Notes: generated by a model from the letters alone, not told the origin. Numbered from the stretch's first letter, positions 32,027 through 40,106 are shown. The stretch: DNA of 42,285 nucleotides from Nocardia ignorata NBRC 108230 (GCF_001612905.1 NZ_BDBI01000052.1:1-42285); one strand, 5' to 3'. Made by a program: numbers and translations.

Positions 32027-33628
32027 ATGGTCAATACGCGGGATGTCACAATTTCGAGAAGGTTCGGAGTAGGCGCCATCGATACCGGTCAGAAGATCGC
32101 GGAGCATTACCGCCTGGTCGAGCGTATTGGTAGCGGCGGCACAGGCGTTGTATGGCGCGCTGTCGACGAACGCCTCCAACGCTCGGTTGCGGTGAAGCAG
32201 ATCCACATCAAGCCGAGCCTGCCCGAGGCCGAGCGAGATGTGCTGCGCCAGCGTGCGATTCGCGAAGCTCGCAATGCGGCACGCTTCCAGCATCCCAATG
32301 CCATCGTCGTTTTCGACATCACCGAGCACAACGGTGATCCGTGCCTGGTGATGGAATACCTGAAGTCGGTGAGCCTCGCCGCGGAACTGGGTCAGAAGGG
32401 CCCGCTGCCGCTGCTCGAGGTGGCCCGCATCGGTGAGCAGGTGGCGTCCTCGCTGATCGCCGCCCACCAGGCCGGGCTCGTGCACCGCGACGTGAAGCCG
32501 GGCAACATCCTGCTCGGCGAGCACGGTGAGGTGAAGATCACCGACTTCGGCATCTCGCGGGCCGCGGGCGATGTGACCCTCACCGAGACCGGCCTCATCT
32601 GCGGCACCGCCGCGTACCTGGCGCCCGAAGTGGCGCGCGGCGCCGACCCGACACCGGCCGCCGACGTGTTCGCCCTCGGCGCCACCCTGTTCCACGCGCT
32701 GGAAGGCGAACCGCCCTACGGCGCCAACGCCAACCCGCTCGCCGTGCTCTACGCGGCCGCCAACGGCCAGGTGCGCGAACCGCACAATGCCGGTCCGGCC
32801 ACCGATTTCCTGCTCGACCTGCTCAACCCGGAACCGCTCGATCGTCCGACGATGACCGAGGCCCGCGACGCGCTGGCCGCCTTCGCCGACGACGCCGACG
32901 CTGTGCCCGCGGGATTCGTCCCCGCCAGCGAGGCGTACGGCCGCCGCAATTCGGCCGCCACCACGCAGGTGATCCGGCAGTCCGGCGGCAGGCGTGCCTC
33001 GCACGCGGGTGCGTCCAGCGCGGCGACCCGTCAGATCCGTTCGCAGCCGCGCCCGCAGCCGCGTTACGACACCGCCGCGCATCCGCCCACCCAGGCCCAG
33101 CCCGCCCCCGCGCCCCGCAAGCAGGCGGGCAAGGGTCGTGCGGTGCTGATCGGCTCGGGTGTGGGTGCGGTGATCGCCGCGATCGCCGTCGCGATCAGCG
33201 CCATGAGTGGGTCGGACTCCGATTCGCCTCAGGTGCAGGCGAATTCGACGACGACGGCCCAGGCCGCTGTCGCGCCGACGACGACCTCGGCGATCCCCGC
33301 GCTGGGTCAGGCGCCCAATACCGGCACCGTGAACATCGGCTCGGCCGGTCTGCTGGTGGAGAACTTCTTCAGCGATCCCGCCGGGTCGTGGTCGATGCTC
33401 ACCCCCGCCGCGCAGCAGGTGTACGGCAGCGAGGCCGAGTTCCGGCAGTACTGGAACTCGCGCGTCATCACCAGCTTCACCAGCATCACCGCCGTCAGCG
33501 GCAACAACGCCGACGGCTCGACCGATATGCGCCTGGCCAGCATCACCATCGACGGCCAGACCAAGTCCATGGTCATGCGCGTGGTGAACTACAACGGGAA
33601 CCTACGCATCGACGGCGACACCCGCTAG
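32027..33628 (+). CDS. Transmembrane Ser/Thr protein kinase (Pkn type)
   Basis: This is a 533-residue receptor-like kinase. The kinase domain (residues about 27-290) has the glycine loop IGSGGTGVVW, the ATP lysine Lys57 (VAVKQI), the catalytic HRDVKPGN (Asp155), DFG (Asp173) and GTAAYLAPE, so it is complete. A low-complexity linker rich in Gln, Arg and Pro follows, then one membrane helix (VLIGSGVGAVIAAIAVAISAM). The outer domain of about 130 residues (LLVENFFSDPAGSWSMLTPAAQQVYGSEAEFRQYW) resembles NTF2-like sensor modules and not PASTA repeats. It follows the penicillin-binding protein by 88 bp and has a terminator behind it. Control of cell wall enzymes is a reasonable inference. Confidence 0.92.
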   Translation: MVNTRDVTISRRFGVGAIDTGQKIAEHYRLVERIGSGGTGVVWRAVDERLQRSVAVKQIHIKPSLPEAERDVLRQRAIREARNAARFQHPNAIVVFDITEHNGDPCLVMEYLKSVSLAAELGQKGPLPLLEVARIGEQVASSLIAAHQAGLVHRDVKPGNILLGEHGEVKITDFGISRAAGDVTLTETGLICGTAAYLAPEVARGADPTPAADVFALGATLFHALEGEPPYGANANPLAVLYAAANGQVREPHNAGPATDFLLDLLNPEPLDRPTMTEARDALAAFADDADAVPAGFVPASEAYGRRNSAATTQVIRQSGGRRASHAGASSAATRQIRSQPRPQPRYDTAAHPPTQAQPAPAPRKQAGKGRAVLIGSGVGAVIAAIAVAISAMSGSDSDSPQVQANSTTTAQAAVAPTTTSAIPALGQAPNTGTVNIGSAGLLVENFFSDPAGSWSMLTPAAQQVYGSEAEFRQYWNSRVITSFTSITAVSGNNADGSTDMRLASITIDGQTKSMVMRVVNYNGNLRIDGDTR

Positions 33629-33650
33629 ATCAGCCGCCGAAAACCGCTGG

Positions 33651-33673
33651 TCCGCCCGATACACACGGGCGGA
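33651..33673 (+). terminator. Hairpin after the kinase gene
   Basis: TCCGCCCG (33651-33658) pairs perfectly with CGGGCGGA (33666-33673) around a 7-nt loop, 22 nt after the kinase stop. No T-run follows. Confidence 0.5.
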
Positions 33674-33739
33674 TCGGCGCGCGAGGAGGATGTGGCGGAA
33701 AACCGGTGGTTGCCGCCCATTAGGCTGGTACCTGACCTG

Positions 33740-33775
33740 ATGCCACGCACAGAACAGGACCGCACTCCGATATGA
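33740..33775 (+). CDS. Possible 11-residue leader peptide overlapping the hisD start
   Basis: ATG at 33740 opens an 11-codon frame (MPRTEQDRTPI) whose TGA (33773-33775) overlaps the hisD ATG (33772-33774) as ATGA. TAGGCT at 33721-33726 could be the promoter -10, which would put the transcript start about 7 nt before this ATG. Ribosomes that finish the small frame could restart on hisD, so it may couple or tune hisD translation. It has no histidine codons, so a classic histidine attenuator is not indicated. Confidence 0.35.
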   Translation: MPRTEQDRTPI

Positions 33776-35109
33776 CTCCCCGCATCGAGCTCGCCCGCGT
33801 CGATCTGCGCGGTCGTACTCCCTCCGCCGCCGAGCTGCGCACCGCGCTGCCGCGCGGAGGGGTCGACGTCGACTCGGTGCTGCATCATGTGCGGCCGGTC
33901 GTCGAAGACATCCGCGACCGGGGCGCCGAAGCCGCGCTGGACTACAGCGCGAAGTTCGACGGTGTCCGCCCCGGCGCGGTCCGGGTGCCGGTCGCCGAGC
34001 TGGGCAAAGCCCTCGACGCCCTCGACCCCGCCGTGCGCGCCGCGCTCGAGGTCGCCATCGAGCGGACCAGGAAGGTGCACGCCGATCAGCGCCGCACCGA
34101 CTCGGTCACCGAGGTGGTGCCCGGCGGCACCGTCACCGAGAAGTGGGTGCCGGTGGAACGGGTCGGCCTGTACGTACCCGGCGGTAACGCCGTGTACCCG
34201 TCCTCGGTCGTGATGAACGTCGTCCCGGCGCAGGCCGCGGGCGTGGAATCGCTGGTGGTGTCCTCGCCGCCGCAGGCGCAGTTCGGTGGGCTGCCGCACC
34301 CGACGATCCTGGCGGCCGCCGCGCTGCTCGGTGTCGACGAGGTGTGGGCCGTCGGTGGCGCGCAGGCCGTGGCGCTGCTGTCCTACGGCGGCACCGATAC
34401 CGACGGCGCCGCGCTGGAGCCGGTCGACCTCATCACCGGACCGGGCAATATCTATGTCACGGCCGCCAAGCGGCTGTGCCGCGGCCTGGTCGGTATCGAC
34501 GCCGAGGCGGGCCCCACCGAGATCGCCGTGCTGGCCGACGCCACCGCCGACCCGGTGCACGTGGCCGCCGACCTGATCAGCCAGGCCGAGCACGATGTGC
34601 TCGCCGCCAGCGTGCTCGTCACCGATTCCGTCGCCCTCGCCGACGCGGTCGATGCCGCCGTCAATGCCCAGCTGGCCGTGGTGAAGCACCACGACCGGGT
34701 GCGGGAAGCATTGAGCGGCAAGCAGTCCGGGATCGTGCTCGTCGACGACATCGCCCAGGGACTGCGGGTGGTCGACGCCTACGCCGCCGAACACCTCGAG
34801 ATCCAGACCGCCGACGCGTCGGCCGTGGCGGCGCGAGTGCGCAGCGCGGGCGCGATCTTCGTGGGTCCGTGGGCGCCGGTGAGTCTCGGTGACTACTGCG
34901 CCGGGTCCAATCACGTGCTGCCGACCGCGGGCTGCGCACGGCACTCCTCGGGGTTGAGTGTGCAGACCTTCCTGCGTGGCATCCACATCGTGGAATACAC
35001 CGAGGCGGCGCTCAAGGATGTCGCCGGACATGTGGTGGCGCTGGCGAATGCCGAAGACCTGCCCGCGCACGGCCAGGCTGTGCAGGCGCGGTTCGAGGCG
35101 TTGTCATGA
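33772..35109 (+). CDS. hisD: Histidinol dehydrogenase
   Basis: This enzyme carries out the last two steps of histidine synthesis, oxidising histidinol to histidine with NAD and a zinc ion. It is 445 residues. Landmarks are VERVGLYVPGGNAVYPSSVVMNVVPAQAAGV, PTILAAAALLGVDEVWAVGGAQAVALLSYG, DLITGPGNIYVTAAKRL, DAEAGPTEIAVLADATADP and DLISQAEHDVLAAS. The C-terminal part has APVSLGDYCAGSNHVLPTAGCARHSSGLSVQTFLR. The ATG at 33772 overlaps a possible 11-codon leader frame. Its stop overlaps the hisC start by four bases (ATGA). Confidence 0.96.
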   Translation: MTPRIELARVDLRGRTPSAAELRTALPRGGVDVDSVLHHVRPVVEDIRDRGAEAALDYSAKFDGVRPGAVRVPVAELGKALDALDPAVRAALEVAIERTRKVHADQRRTDSVTEVVPGGTVTEKWVPVERVGLYVPGGNAVYPSSVVMNVVPAQAAGVESLVVSSPPQAQFGGLPHPTILAAAALLGVDEVWAVGGAQAVALLSYGGTDTDGAALEPVDLITGPGNIYVTAAKRLCRGLVGIDAEAGPTEIAVLADATADPVHVAADLISQAEHDVLAASVLVTDSVALADAVDAAVNAQLAVVKHHDRVREALSGKQSGIVLVDDIAQGLRVVDAYAAEHLEIQTADASAVAARVRSAGAIFVGPWAPVSLGDYCAGSNHVLPTAGCARHSSGLSVQTFLRGIHIVEYTEAALKDVAGHVVALANAEDLPAHGQAVQARFEALS

Positions 35110-36233
35110 GCACTCCCACCGTGCCCGGCGCCTCGGCGACCCTCGATCAGCTGCCGCTGCGCGACAACCTGCGCGGCAAATCTCCGTACGGCGCACCGCA
35201 ATTGACAGTGCCGGTGCAGCTCAACACCAACGAGAACCCGCACCCGCCGAGTCGTGCGCTCGTCGACGATGTCGCCGAGTCGGTGCGGGCCGCCGCCGCC
35301 GATCTGCACCGCTACCCGGATCGGGACGCGGTCGCGCTGCGCCACGATCTGGCCGAGTACCTGACCCGCCAGACCGGTGTCGCCGTCGACACCAGCAATG
35401 TGTGGGCGGCCAACGGGTCCAACGAGATCCTGCAGCAGCTGTTGCAGGCCTTCGGCGGACCGGGCCGCAGCGCCCTGGGTTTCGTGCCGTCGTACTCGAT
35501 GCACCCGATCATCTCCGAGGGCATCGACACCGAATGGCTCGAGGCCGCGCGCGGCAGCGACTTCTCCCTCGACATCGACTACGCCGTCGCGCAGATCGCC
35601 GAACGCCGTCCCGACGTGGTGTTCGTGACCAGCCCGAACAACCCGACCGGGCACAGCGTCCCGATCGACGACCTCGAGCGTGTGCTCGACGCCGCACCGG
35701 GCATCGTGGTGGTCGACGAGGCGTACGGCGAGTTCTCGGCCGCGCCGAGCGCGATCACCCTGATCGACCGGTACCCGACCAAGCTGGTCGTCACCCGCAC
35801 CATGAGCAAGGCGTTCGCCTTCGCGGGCGGTCGCCTCGGCTACCTGGCGGCCTCGCCCGCGGTGATCGATGCGATTCTGCTCGTCCGGCTGCCGTATCAC
35901 CTGTCGGTGGTCACCCAGGCCGCCGCCCGCGCCGCCCTGCGCCACGCCGACGAAACCCTCGCCAGTGTGGCCGAATTGGCGTCCCAGCGCGATCGGGTCG
36001 CCGCGGCGCTCGCCTCGTTCGGGTTCCAGGTGATCCCCAGCGACGCCAACTTCGTGCTGTTCGGCCGGTTCACCGACGCGGCCCGCGCCTGGCAGCACTA
36101 CCTCGACGCCGGGGTACTCATCCGCGATGTCGGCATTCCCGGCTACCTGCGCGCCACCATCGGGCTCGCCGCCGAGAACGACGAGTTCCTGCGCGTGAGC
36201 CGCGATATCGCCGCCACCGACCTCACTCACTAA
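35106..36233 (+). CDS. hisC: Histidinol-phosphate aminotransferase
   Basis: This PLP enzyme makes histidinol phosphate from imidazole acetol phosphate and glutamate. It is 375 residues. Features are LPLRDNLRGKSPYGAPQLTVPVQLNTNENPHPPS, DLHRYPDRDAVALRHDLAEYL, ANGSNEILQQLLQAFGGPGR and SPNNPTGHSVP. The PLP lysine is Lys235 in TMSKAFAFAGGRLGYL, and VPSDANFVLFG-like DANFVLFGRF is near the C-terminus. The ATG overlaps the hisD stop, and hisB follows after 19 bp, so the genes form one operon. Mycobacterial HisC1 has the same length and position. Confidence 0.95.
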   Translation: MSTPTVPGASATLDQLPLRDNLRGKSPYGAPQLTVPVQLNTNENPHPPSRALVDDVAESVRAAAADLHRYPDRDAVALRHDLAEYLTRQTGVAVDTSNVWAANGSNEILQQLLQAFGGPGRSALGFVPSYSMHPIISEGIDTEWLEAARGSDFSLDIDYAVAQIAERRPDVVFVTSPNNPTGHSVPIDDLERVLDAAPGIVVVDEAYGEFSAAPSAITLIDRYPTKLVVTRTMSKAFAFAGGRLGYLAASPAVIDAILLVRLPYHLSVVTQAAARAALRHADETLASVAELASQRDRVAAALASFGFQVIPSDANFVLFGRFTDAARAWQHYLDAGVLIRDVGIPGYLRATIGLAAENDEFLRVSRDIAATDLTH

Positions 36234-36252
36234 AAGCGTGGAGAAACAGACC

Positions 36253-36867
36253 ATGAGCAGAACAGCGCGGGTGGAACGGGTCACCAAGGAATCCTCGATC
36301 CTGGTGGAGCTGAACCTCGACGGCAGCGGCGAGACCGAGATCTCCACCGGTGTGCCGTTCTACGACCACATGCTCACCGCCCTCGGCGCCCACGCCGGGT
36401 TCGACCTGGTGGTGCGCGCCGAAGGCGATATCGAGATCGAGGCGCACCACACCGTCGAGGACACCGCCATCGTGTTCGGGCAGGCCCTGGGGCAGGCGCT
36501 GGGTGACAAGAAGGGCATCCGCCGGTTCGGCGACGCCTTCATTCCCATGGACGAGACCCTCGCCCACGCCGCCGTCGACGTGTCGGGCCGACCGTACTGC
36601 GTGTTCACCGGCGAGCCGGAACACCTGGTGCACACCATCATTCCGAGCGCGGGCCCCGGTGCGTCGTACTCGACGGTGCTCAACAAGCACGTGTTCGAAT
36701 CGATCGCGCAGAACGCAAGGATCGCCCTGCACGTCCGGGTGCTCTACGGGCGCGACCAGCACCACATCACCGAGGCCGAATTCAAGGCTGTCGCACGGGC
36801 TCTGCGTGCGGCCGTCGAGATCGACCCCCGCGTGAGCGGTGTGCCGTCCACGAAAGGTGTGCTGTGA
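36253..36867 (+). CDS. hisB: Imidazoleglycerol-phosphate dehydratase
   Basis: This manganese enzyme removes water from imidazole glycerol phosphate. It is 204 residues and monofunctional, as usual in actinobacteria. Landmarks are STGVPFYDHMLTALGAHAGFDL, EIEAHHTVEDTAIVFGQALGQALGDKKGIRRFG and LHVRVLYGRDQHHITEAEFKAVARAL, which hold the metal-binding HHxxED and HHxxE motifs. The ATG at 36253 was preferred over the GTG at 36238 because GGAGA stands at the right distance before it. Its stop overlaps the hisH start (GTGA). Confidence 0.95.
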   Translation: MSRTARVERVTKESSILVELNLDGSGETEISTGVPFYDHMLTALGAHAGFDLVVRAEGDIEIEAHHTVEDTAIVFGQALGQALGDKKGIRRFGDAFIPMDETLAHAAVDVSGRPYCVFTGEPEHLVHTIIPSAGPGASYSTVLNKHVFESIAQNARIALHVRVLYGRDQHHITEAEFKAVARALRAAVEIDPRVSGVPSTKGVL

Positions 36868-37493
36868 AATCCGTCGTGCTGCTGGACTACGGCTCCGGCA
36901 ACCTGCACTCCGCCGAACGCGCCCTGGTGCGAGCCGGCGCCCAGGTGGAGGTCACCGCCGACCCGACCGCGGCGTTGGCGGCCGACGGGCTCGTCGTCCC
37001 CGGTGTCGGCGCGTTCGCGGCCTGCATGGCCGGGCTGCGCGCCGTGCGTGGTGAGCGCATCATCGGGCAGCGGCTGGCCGGTGGACGCCCGGTGCTCGGC
37101 ATCTGCGTCGGCATGCAGATCATGTTCGACCGGGGTGTCGAGTTCGGGGTGGAGACCGAGGGCTGTGGTGAATGGCCGGGCACGGTCGCGGGGCTCGAGG
37201 CCCCCGTCCTCCCGCACATGGGCTGGAACACGGTGAAAGCCCCCGCCGACAGCACCCTGTTCGCAGGCATGGACCCCGACACCCGCTTCTACTTCGTCCA
37301 CTCCTATGCGGCCCAGCAGTGGGAACTGCCCGAAGCCGACCACATTCCGCCGCCCAAACTCACCTGGGCCGAACATGGCGTGCCGTTCCTCGCCGCCGTC
37401 GAGAACGGCCCGCTCTCGGCCACCCAGTTCCACCCGGAGAAGTCCGGCGACGCGGGTGCCCAGTTGCTGCGCAACTGGATCGGGTCGCTGTAG
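36864..37493 (+). CDS. hisH: Imidazole glycerol phosphate synthase, glutamine amidotransferase subunit
   Basis: This subunit releases ammonia from glutamine for HisF, which closes the imidazole ring. It is 209 residues. The catalytic triad is Cys81 (LGICVGMQIMF), His190 and Glu192 (FHPEKSGD). LLDYGSGNLHSAERAL and LVVPGVGAF open the protein, and PHMGWNTV and FYFVHSYA complete the glutaminase signatures. It begins with GTG overlapping the hisB stop. In mycobacteria hisA, impA and hisF follow here, but in this window the next gene is on the other strand, so its partner HisF must be encoded elsewhere. Confidence 0.95.
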   Translation: MKSVVLLDYGSGNLHSAERALVRAGAQVEVTADPTAALAADGLVVPGVGAFAACMAGLRAVRGERIIGQRLAGGRPVLGICVGMQIMFDRGVEFGVETEGCGEWPGTVAGLEAPVLPHMGWNTVKAPADSTLFAGMDPDTRFYFVHSYAAQQWELPEADHIPPPKLTWAEHGVPFLAAVENGPLSATQFHPEKSGDAGAQLLRNWIGSL

Positions 37494-37494
37494 G

Positions 37495-37848
37495 TCAGCC
37501 GAGCCTGGGATCGTCGGCGGTGGATTCGATCGTCTCGCCCGGCGTGTAGTACAGCTCCACGACGTTGTCGATGTCGAGGTGGCGATGCCAGTGGCCCTTC
37601 GGCACGACGACGAATTGTCCTGCGGTGAGCCGGTTCCGGTGACTGCTGTCGTCGGTGAGGATCTCCACGGTGACACTGCCGTGCAGGACCATCAGGAACT
37701 CGTCGGTATCGGGGTGCAGTTCCCAGTCGGAGCCGGGGAGTTCGGCGCCGTGATACATGCGGAACGCTCCGGTGTTGAACTGGGCCAGCTCGCGGAAGTC
37801 GAACTGGTCGAGGGTTTTCGCGGTGGTGATGGGGTCGTGTTTGCGCAT
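37495..37848 (-). CDS. Cupin domain protein
   Basis: This is a 117-residue single-domain cupin. The two cupin motifs are visible: WELHPDTDEFLMVLHGSVTVEI (first motif, with His and Glu in the usual ligand places) and GQFVVVPKGHWHRHLDI (second motif, with His). Such proteins bind a metal and act as isomerases, dioxygenases or sugar/ligand sensors; the function here is not known. It is 37 bp behind the hydrolase gene on the same strand, so the two are probably one operon. It converges on hisH with one base between the stop codons, and it marks the end of the his operon. Confidence 0.82.
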   Translation of the reverse strand: MRKHDPITTAKTLDQFDFRELAQFNTGAFRMYHGAELPGSDWELHPDTDEFLMVLHGSVTVEILTDDSSHRNRLTAGQFVVVPKGHWHRHLDIDNVVELYYTPGETIESTADDPRLG

Positions 37849-37885
37849 GGTTCTGCCCTTCTGGGACGGGTTCGGTCGGTGATCG

Positions 37886-38848
37886 TCAGGAGATCGGGTG
37901 GGGTGCCGGGGCGGATTCGGCGCCGTGCCCGGCGGTGACGAAGGCGTGGATCGGGGTGGCGCAGGCGACCGCGTCGTCGAACCAGGGGTTGTGGCCGCCG
38001 GGGACTTCTTCGAGGTGCGCCGTGGGGATGTGTTCGATGCTGGGGAGAGCGTCGGTGGGGGAGAGGATGACGTCGTCGCGGCCCCAGACGAAGAGCAGTG
38101 GGATGTCGAGTCGGCTGAATTCTGTTGGGGTGAGGATGTTTTCGGGGCGTGGTGTGCGGCCGTCGAGGAGTCGCTTCAGCAGCGAGCGATAGGCGGCGGC
38201 TTGGCTTGGCCGGCGGAGGGGGAGCCGGTGCAGGTCGACGAGGTCGTCCGACATGGCGGCTACCGCCTGCTCGCCGAGGGCCTCGCTCAGGGCGGCTTCG
38301 GCGAGGAACCGCGGTGAGGGCAAACCCATGAGCGCCTGCTCCAGGCGGCCACGGAGCGGGGTGGAGAGGGAGACCATTGCGGGAACGGGCCGGGCGCCGG
38401 GCAGGGCGGTAGCCGGTGCGCCGATGAGTACGGCGCGCGAGATTCGGTCGGGCGCGTCCAATGCTGTCCAGAATGTGCACAGGCCGCCCAGGGAGTTGGC
38501 GATGACGGTCGCTTTCGGCAGGCCGAGTGCGTCGAGAGTTCCGGTCAATGTGGTGACGGCGAATTCGCGCAGTGAAGGGCCGGTCCACTGCGGTGCAGGG
38601 GCCAGTCCGTGACCGGGGAATTCGACCAGGATGTGGCGGTAACCGGGGAGTTCGGACAGTAGCGGTGCGAAGCCTAGCGCCGGTGCGGTGATGCCGTTGA
38701 GGTAGATCAACGGACTTCCCGCGCCGACGCTGAGCACTCTGACGCGCGGATCACGTTGCGGCAGTGAGTGCTCGGTGATGGTCAGACCGTGTGCACCGGC
38801 AACCCGGTGTTCGATCGCGCGAATCCGATTGTCGAGAGAGGACGTCAT
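37886..38848 (-). CDS. Alpha/beta hydrolase
   Basis: This is a 320-residue soluble hydrolase of the epoxide hydrolase/haloperoxidase type. The nucleophile elbow is VIANSLGGLCTFW (NSLGG with serine). The oxyanion region is PLIYLNGITAPALGFAPLLSELPGYRHILVEFPGHGLA. The acid is probably the aspartate in FVWGRDDVILSP and the histidine is in VPGGHNPWFDD. The catalytic set is therefore complete. The substrate is unknown. The ATG at 38848 stands about 7 nt after GAGAGAGGA. It is followed by the cupin gene. Confidence 0.85.
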   Translation of the reverse strand: MTSSLDNRIRAIEHRVAGAHGLTITEHSLPQRDPRVRVLSVGAGSPLIYLNGITAPALGFAPLLSELPGYRHILVEFPGHGLAPAPQWTGPSLREFAVTTLTGTLDALGLPKATVIANSLGGLCTFWTALDAPDRISRAVLIGAPATALPGARPVPAMVSLSTPLRGRLEQALMGLPSPRFLAEAALSEALGEQAVAAMSDDLVDLHRLPLRRPSQAAAYRSLLKRLLDGRTPRPENILTPTEFSRLDIPLLFVWGRDDVILSPTDALPSIEHIPTAHLEEVPGGHNPWFDDAVACATPIHAFVTAGHGAESAPAPHPIS

Positions 38849-38922
38849 GGATCAACTGTCGCGCGGGGAGCTCGCGTAGGTCTTGAAAGAATGTCCGCTC
38901 TGGGAGCGGAAGTTGCAATGCT

Positions 38923-38986
38923 CAGTGCGTCAGTGCGTCAGTGCGTCAGTGGGTTGGTGCGTCGACACGTCGGTGCGTAGGTGCCG
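38923..38986. repeat. 8-bp tandem repeat in intergenic DNA
   Basis: CAGTGCGT occurs three times without a gap (38923-38946), then CAGTGGGT, TGGTGCGT, CGACACGT, CGGTGCGT and a decayed copy, giving about eight units. It lies in the 284 bp between the hydrolase (starts 38848) and the AraC gene (ends 39133). The unit is not a multiple of three and no gene runs through it. The rest of this gap is GC-rich and shows a short coding-like stretch on the minus strand (about 38990-39110) without a start. Confidence 0.7.
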
Positions 38987-39132
38987 CCGCGGCGACCAGC
39001 GCCTGCGCGGACCTCTCGTCGGTGCCGACCCCGACGACTGCGATGGGGTGTGGGGTGGCGGACGCGGGGATGTCGTGCGCGATGACACCGGGTGGCGGTG
39101 TGTGCGGGTGGCGGTGGGTGTGGGCCGGTCGA

Positions 39133-39921
39133 TCAGTGGGTGAGGGTGCGCGGCGTGGTGCCGGCGAAAGCGACGACCTCGCGATGGAGGTGGGGCTGAT
39201 CGGCGTAGCCACAGATCGCGGCGACGTCTGCCACGGGCTGCCCGGCGGCGAGGCGATCCAGTGCGTGCCGGAACCGAACTATCTTCGCGGCCTGCTTGGG
39301 GGTGACACCTACTTGTGCGGTGAATCGGGACCACAGTCGCTGCCGGCTCCACCCGGTCCACTCCGCCAGCTCCTGCACCCGTACTCGGCCACCGGTGGCG
39401 ACGATGCGGTTCCAGCATGCCGCGACCTCTGGGTCGGCGGCGCCGACTGGTTCGCGGTGGGCGAGGAATGTCGTCAGGATGGTGAATCGCGCTGCCCACG
39501 TGAATGTTTCGGACAGTTGCTCGCGCAGTAGGGTTGCTGCGCGTCCCCACACTGCGTCGAGATCGACCACCTCGCCGCGCAATTCGGAGGGAGCGGCGCC
39601 CAGCAGAGTGCGCGTGGACAGGGGCGACAGCCGTATCTCGAGGCATTCGATGCGGTCGGCCGTCACCTGCTGCGGCATCGGTACCAGTCCGGCGACCACA
39701 CCGCCGAGCTGCCGCTGTTCACCACCGGCTGTGACCCGCAGCGGAGCCTCGCCGAACTGGATCACGACGGTCACCTCGGGCCGCGCGCACACCCGCATCG
39801 GCGCGCCTGCCCCGACGCGCTCCAGGAACCCACCCATCACCGCGCCCGGAACCGGGTCGGAACCGGGAGCCGCAACCTCCCAGCCCCCACCCAGTTCCGC
39901 TTCGGACACGATCGGGCGCAT
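39133..39921 (-). CDS. AraC family transcriptional regulator
   Basis: This is a 262-residue regulator. The N-terminal half (residues 1-150) is a ligand-type domain (RPEVTVVIQFGEAPLRVTAGGEQRQLGGVVAGLVPMPQQVTADRIECLEIRLSPLSTRTLLG) resembling AraC_binding_3/DUF6597. The C-terminal half has two helix-turn-helix motifs (VRVQELAEWTGWSRQRLWSRFTAQVGVTPKQAAKIVRFRHAL and VADVAAICGYADQPHLHREVVAFAGTTPRTL). The ATG at 39921 fits a leaderless start. Its position upstream of the hydrolase-cupin pair, on the same strand, suggests that it may control them. Confidence 0.87.
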   Translation of the reverse strand: MRPIVSEAELGGGWEVAAPGSDPVPGAVMGGFLERVGAGAPMRVCARPEVTVVIQFGEAPLRVTAGGEQRQLGGVVAGLVPMPQQVTADRIECLEIRLSPLSTRTLLGAAPSELRGEVVDLDAVWGRAATLLREQLSETFTWAARFTILTTFLAHREPVGAADPEVAACWNRIVATGGRVRVQELAEWTGWSRQRLWSRFTAQVGVTPKQAAKIVRFRHALDRLAAGQPVADVAAICGYADQPHLHREVVAFAGTTPRTLTH

Positions 39922-39927
39922 CTCACC

Positions 39928-39933
39928 AGCGTA
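39928..39933 (-). promoter_or_regulatory. Predicted -10 box for the second AraC gene
   Basis: On the minus strand TACGCT precedes the ATG at 39921 by 6 nt, as for a leaderless transcript. Confidence 0.5.
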
Positions 39934-40106
39934 GGTGGGTGGTGACGTATGCGCCGCCGATCAGTCGCAGCGGGGCGCTGCACGCGCTCGGGGCGTGTCG
40001 ACCGTCGTAGTGTCGTCGAGGCGTATGGGCGGCCACCCAGATGGCGGGGTCGATGGGCACGCCGCACAGATGAGGTCGAAACCTTTACTGACCGGCTATA
40101 TGTCGA

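Noticed and set aside
38923..38986. CRISPR array
   Set aside because: The units are only 8 bp with no spacers, and there are no cas genes nearby.
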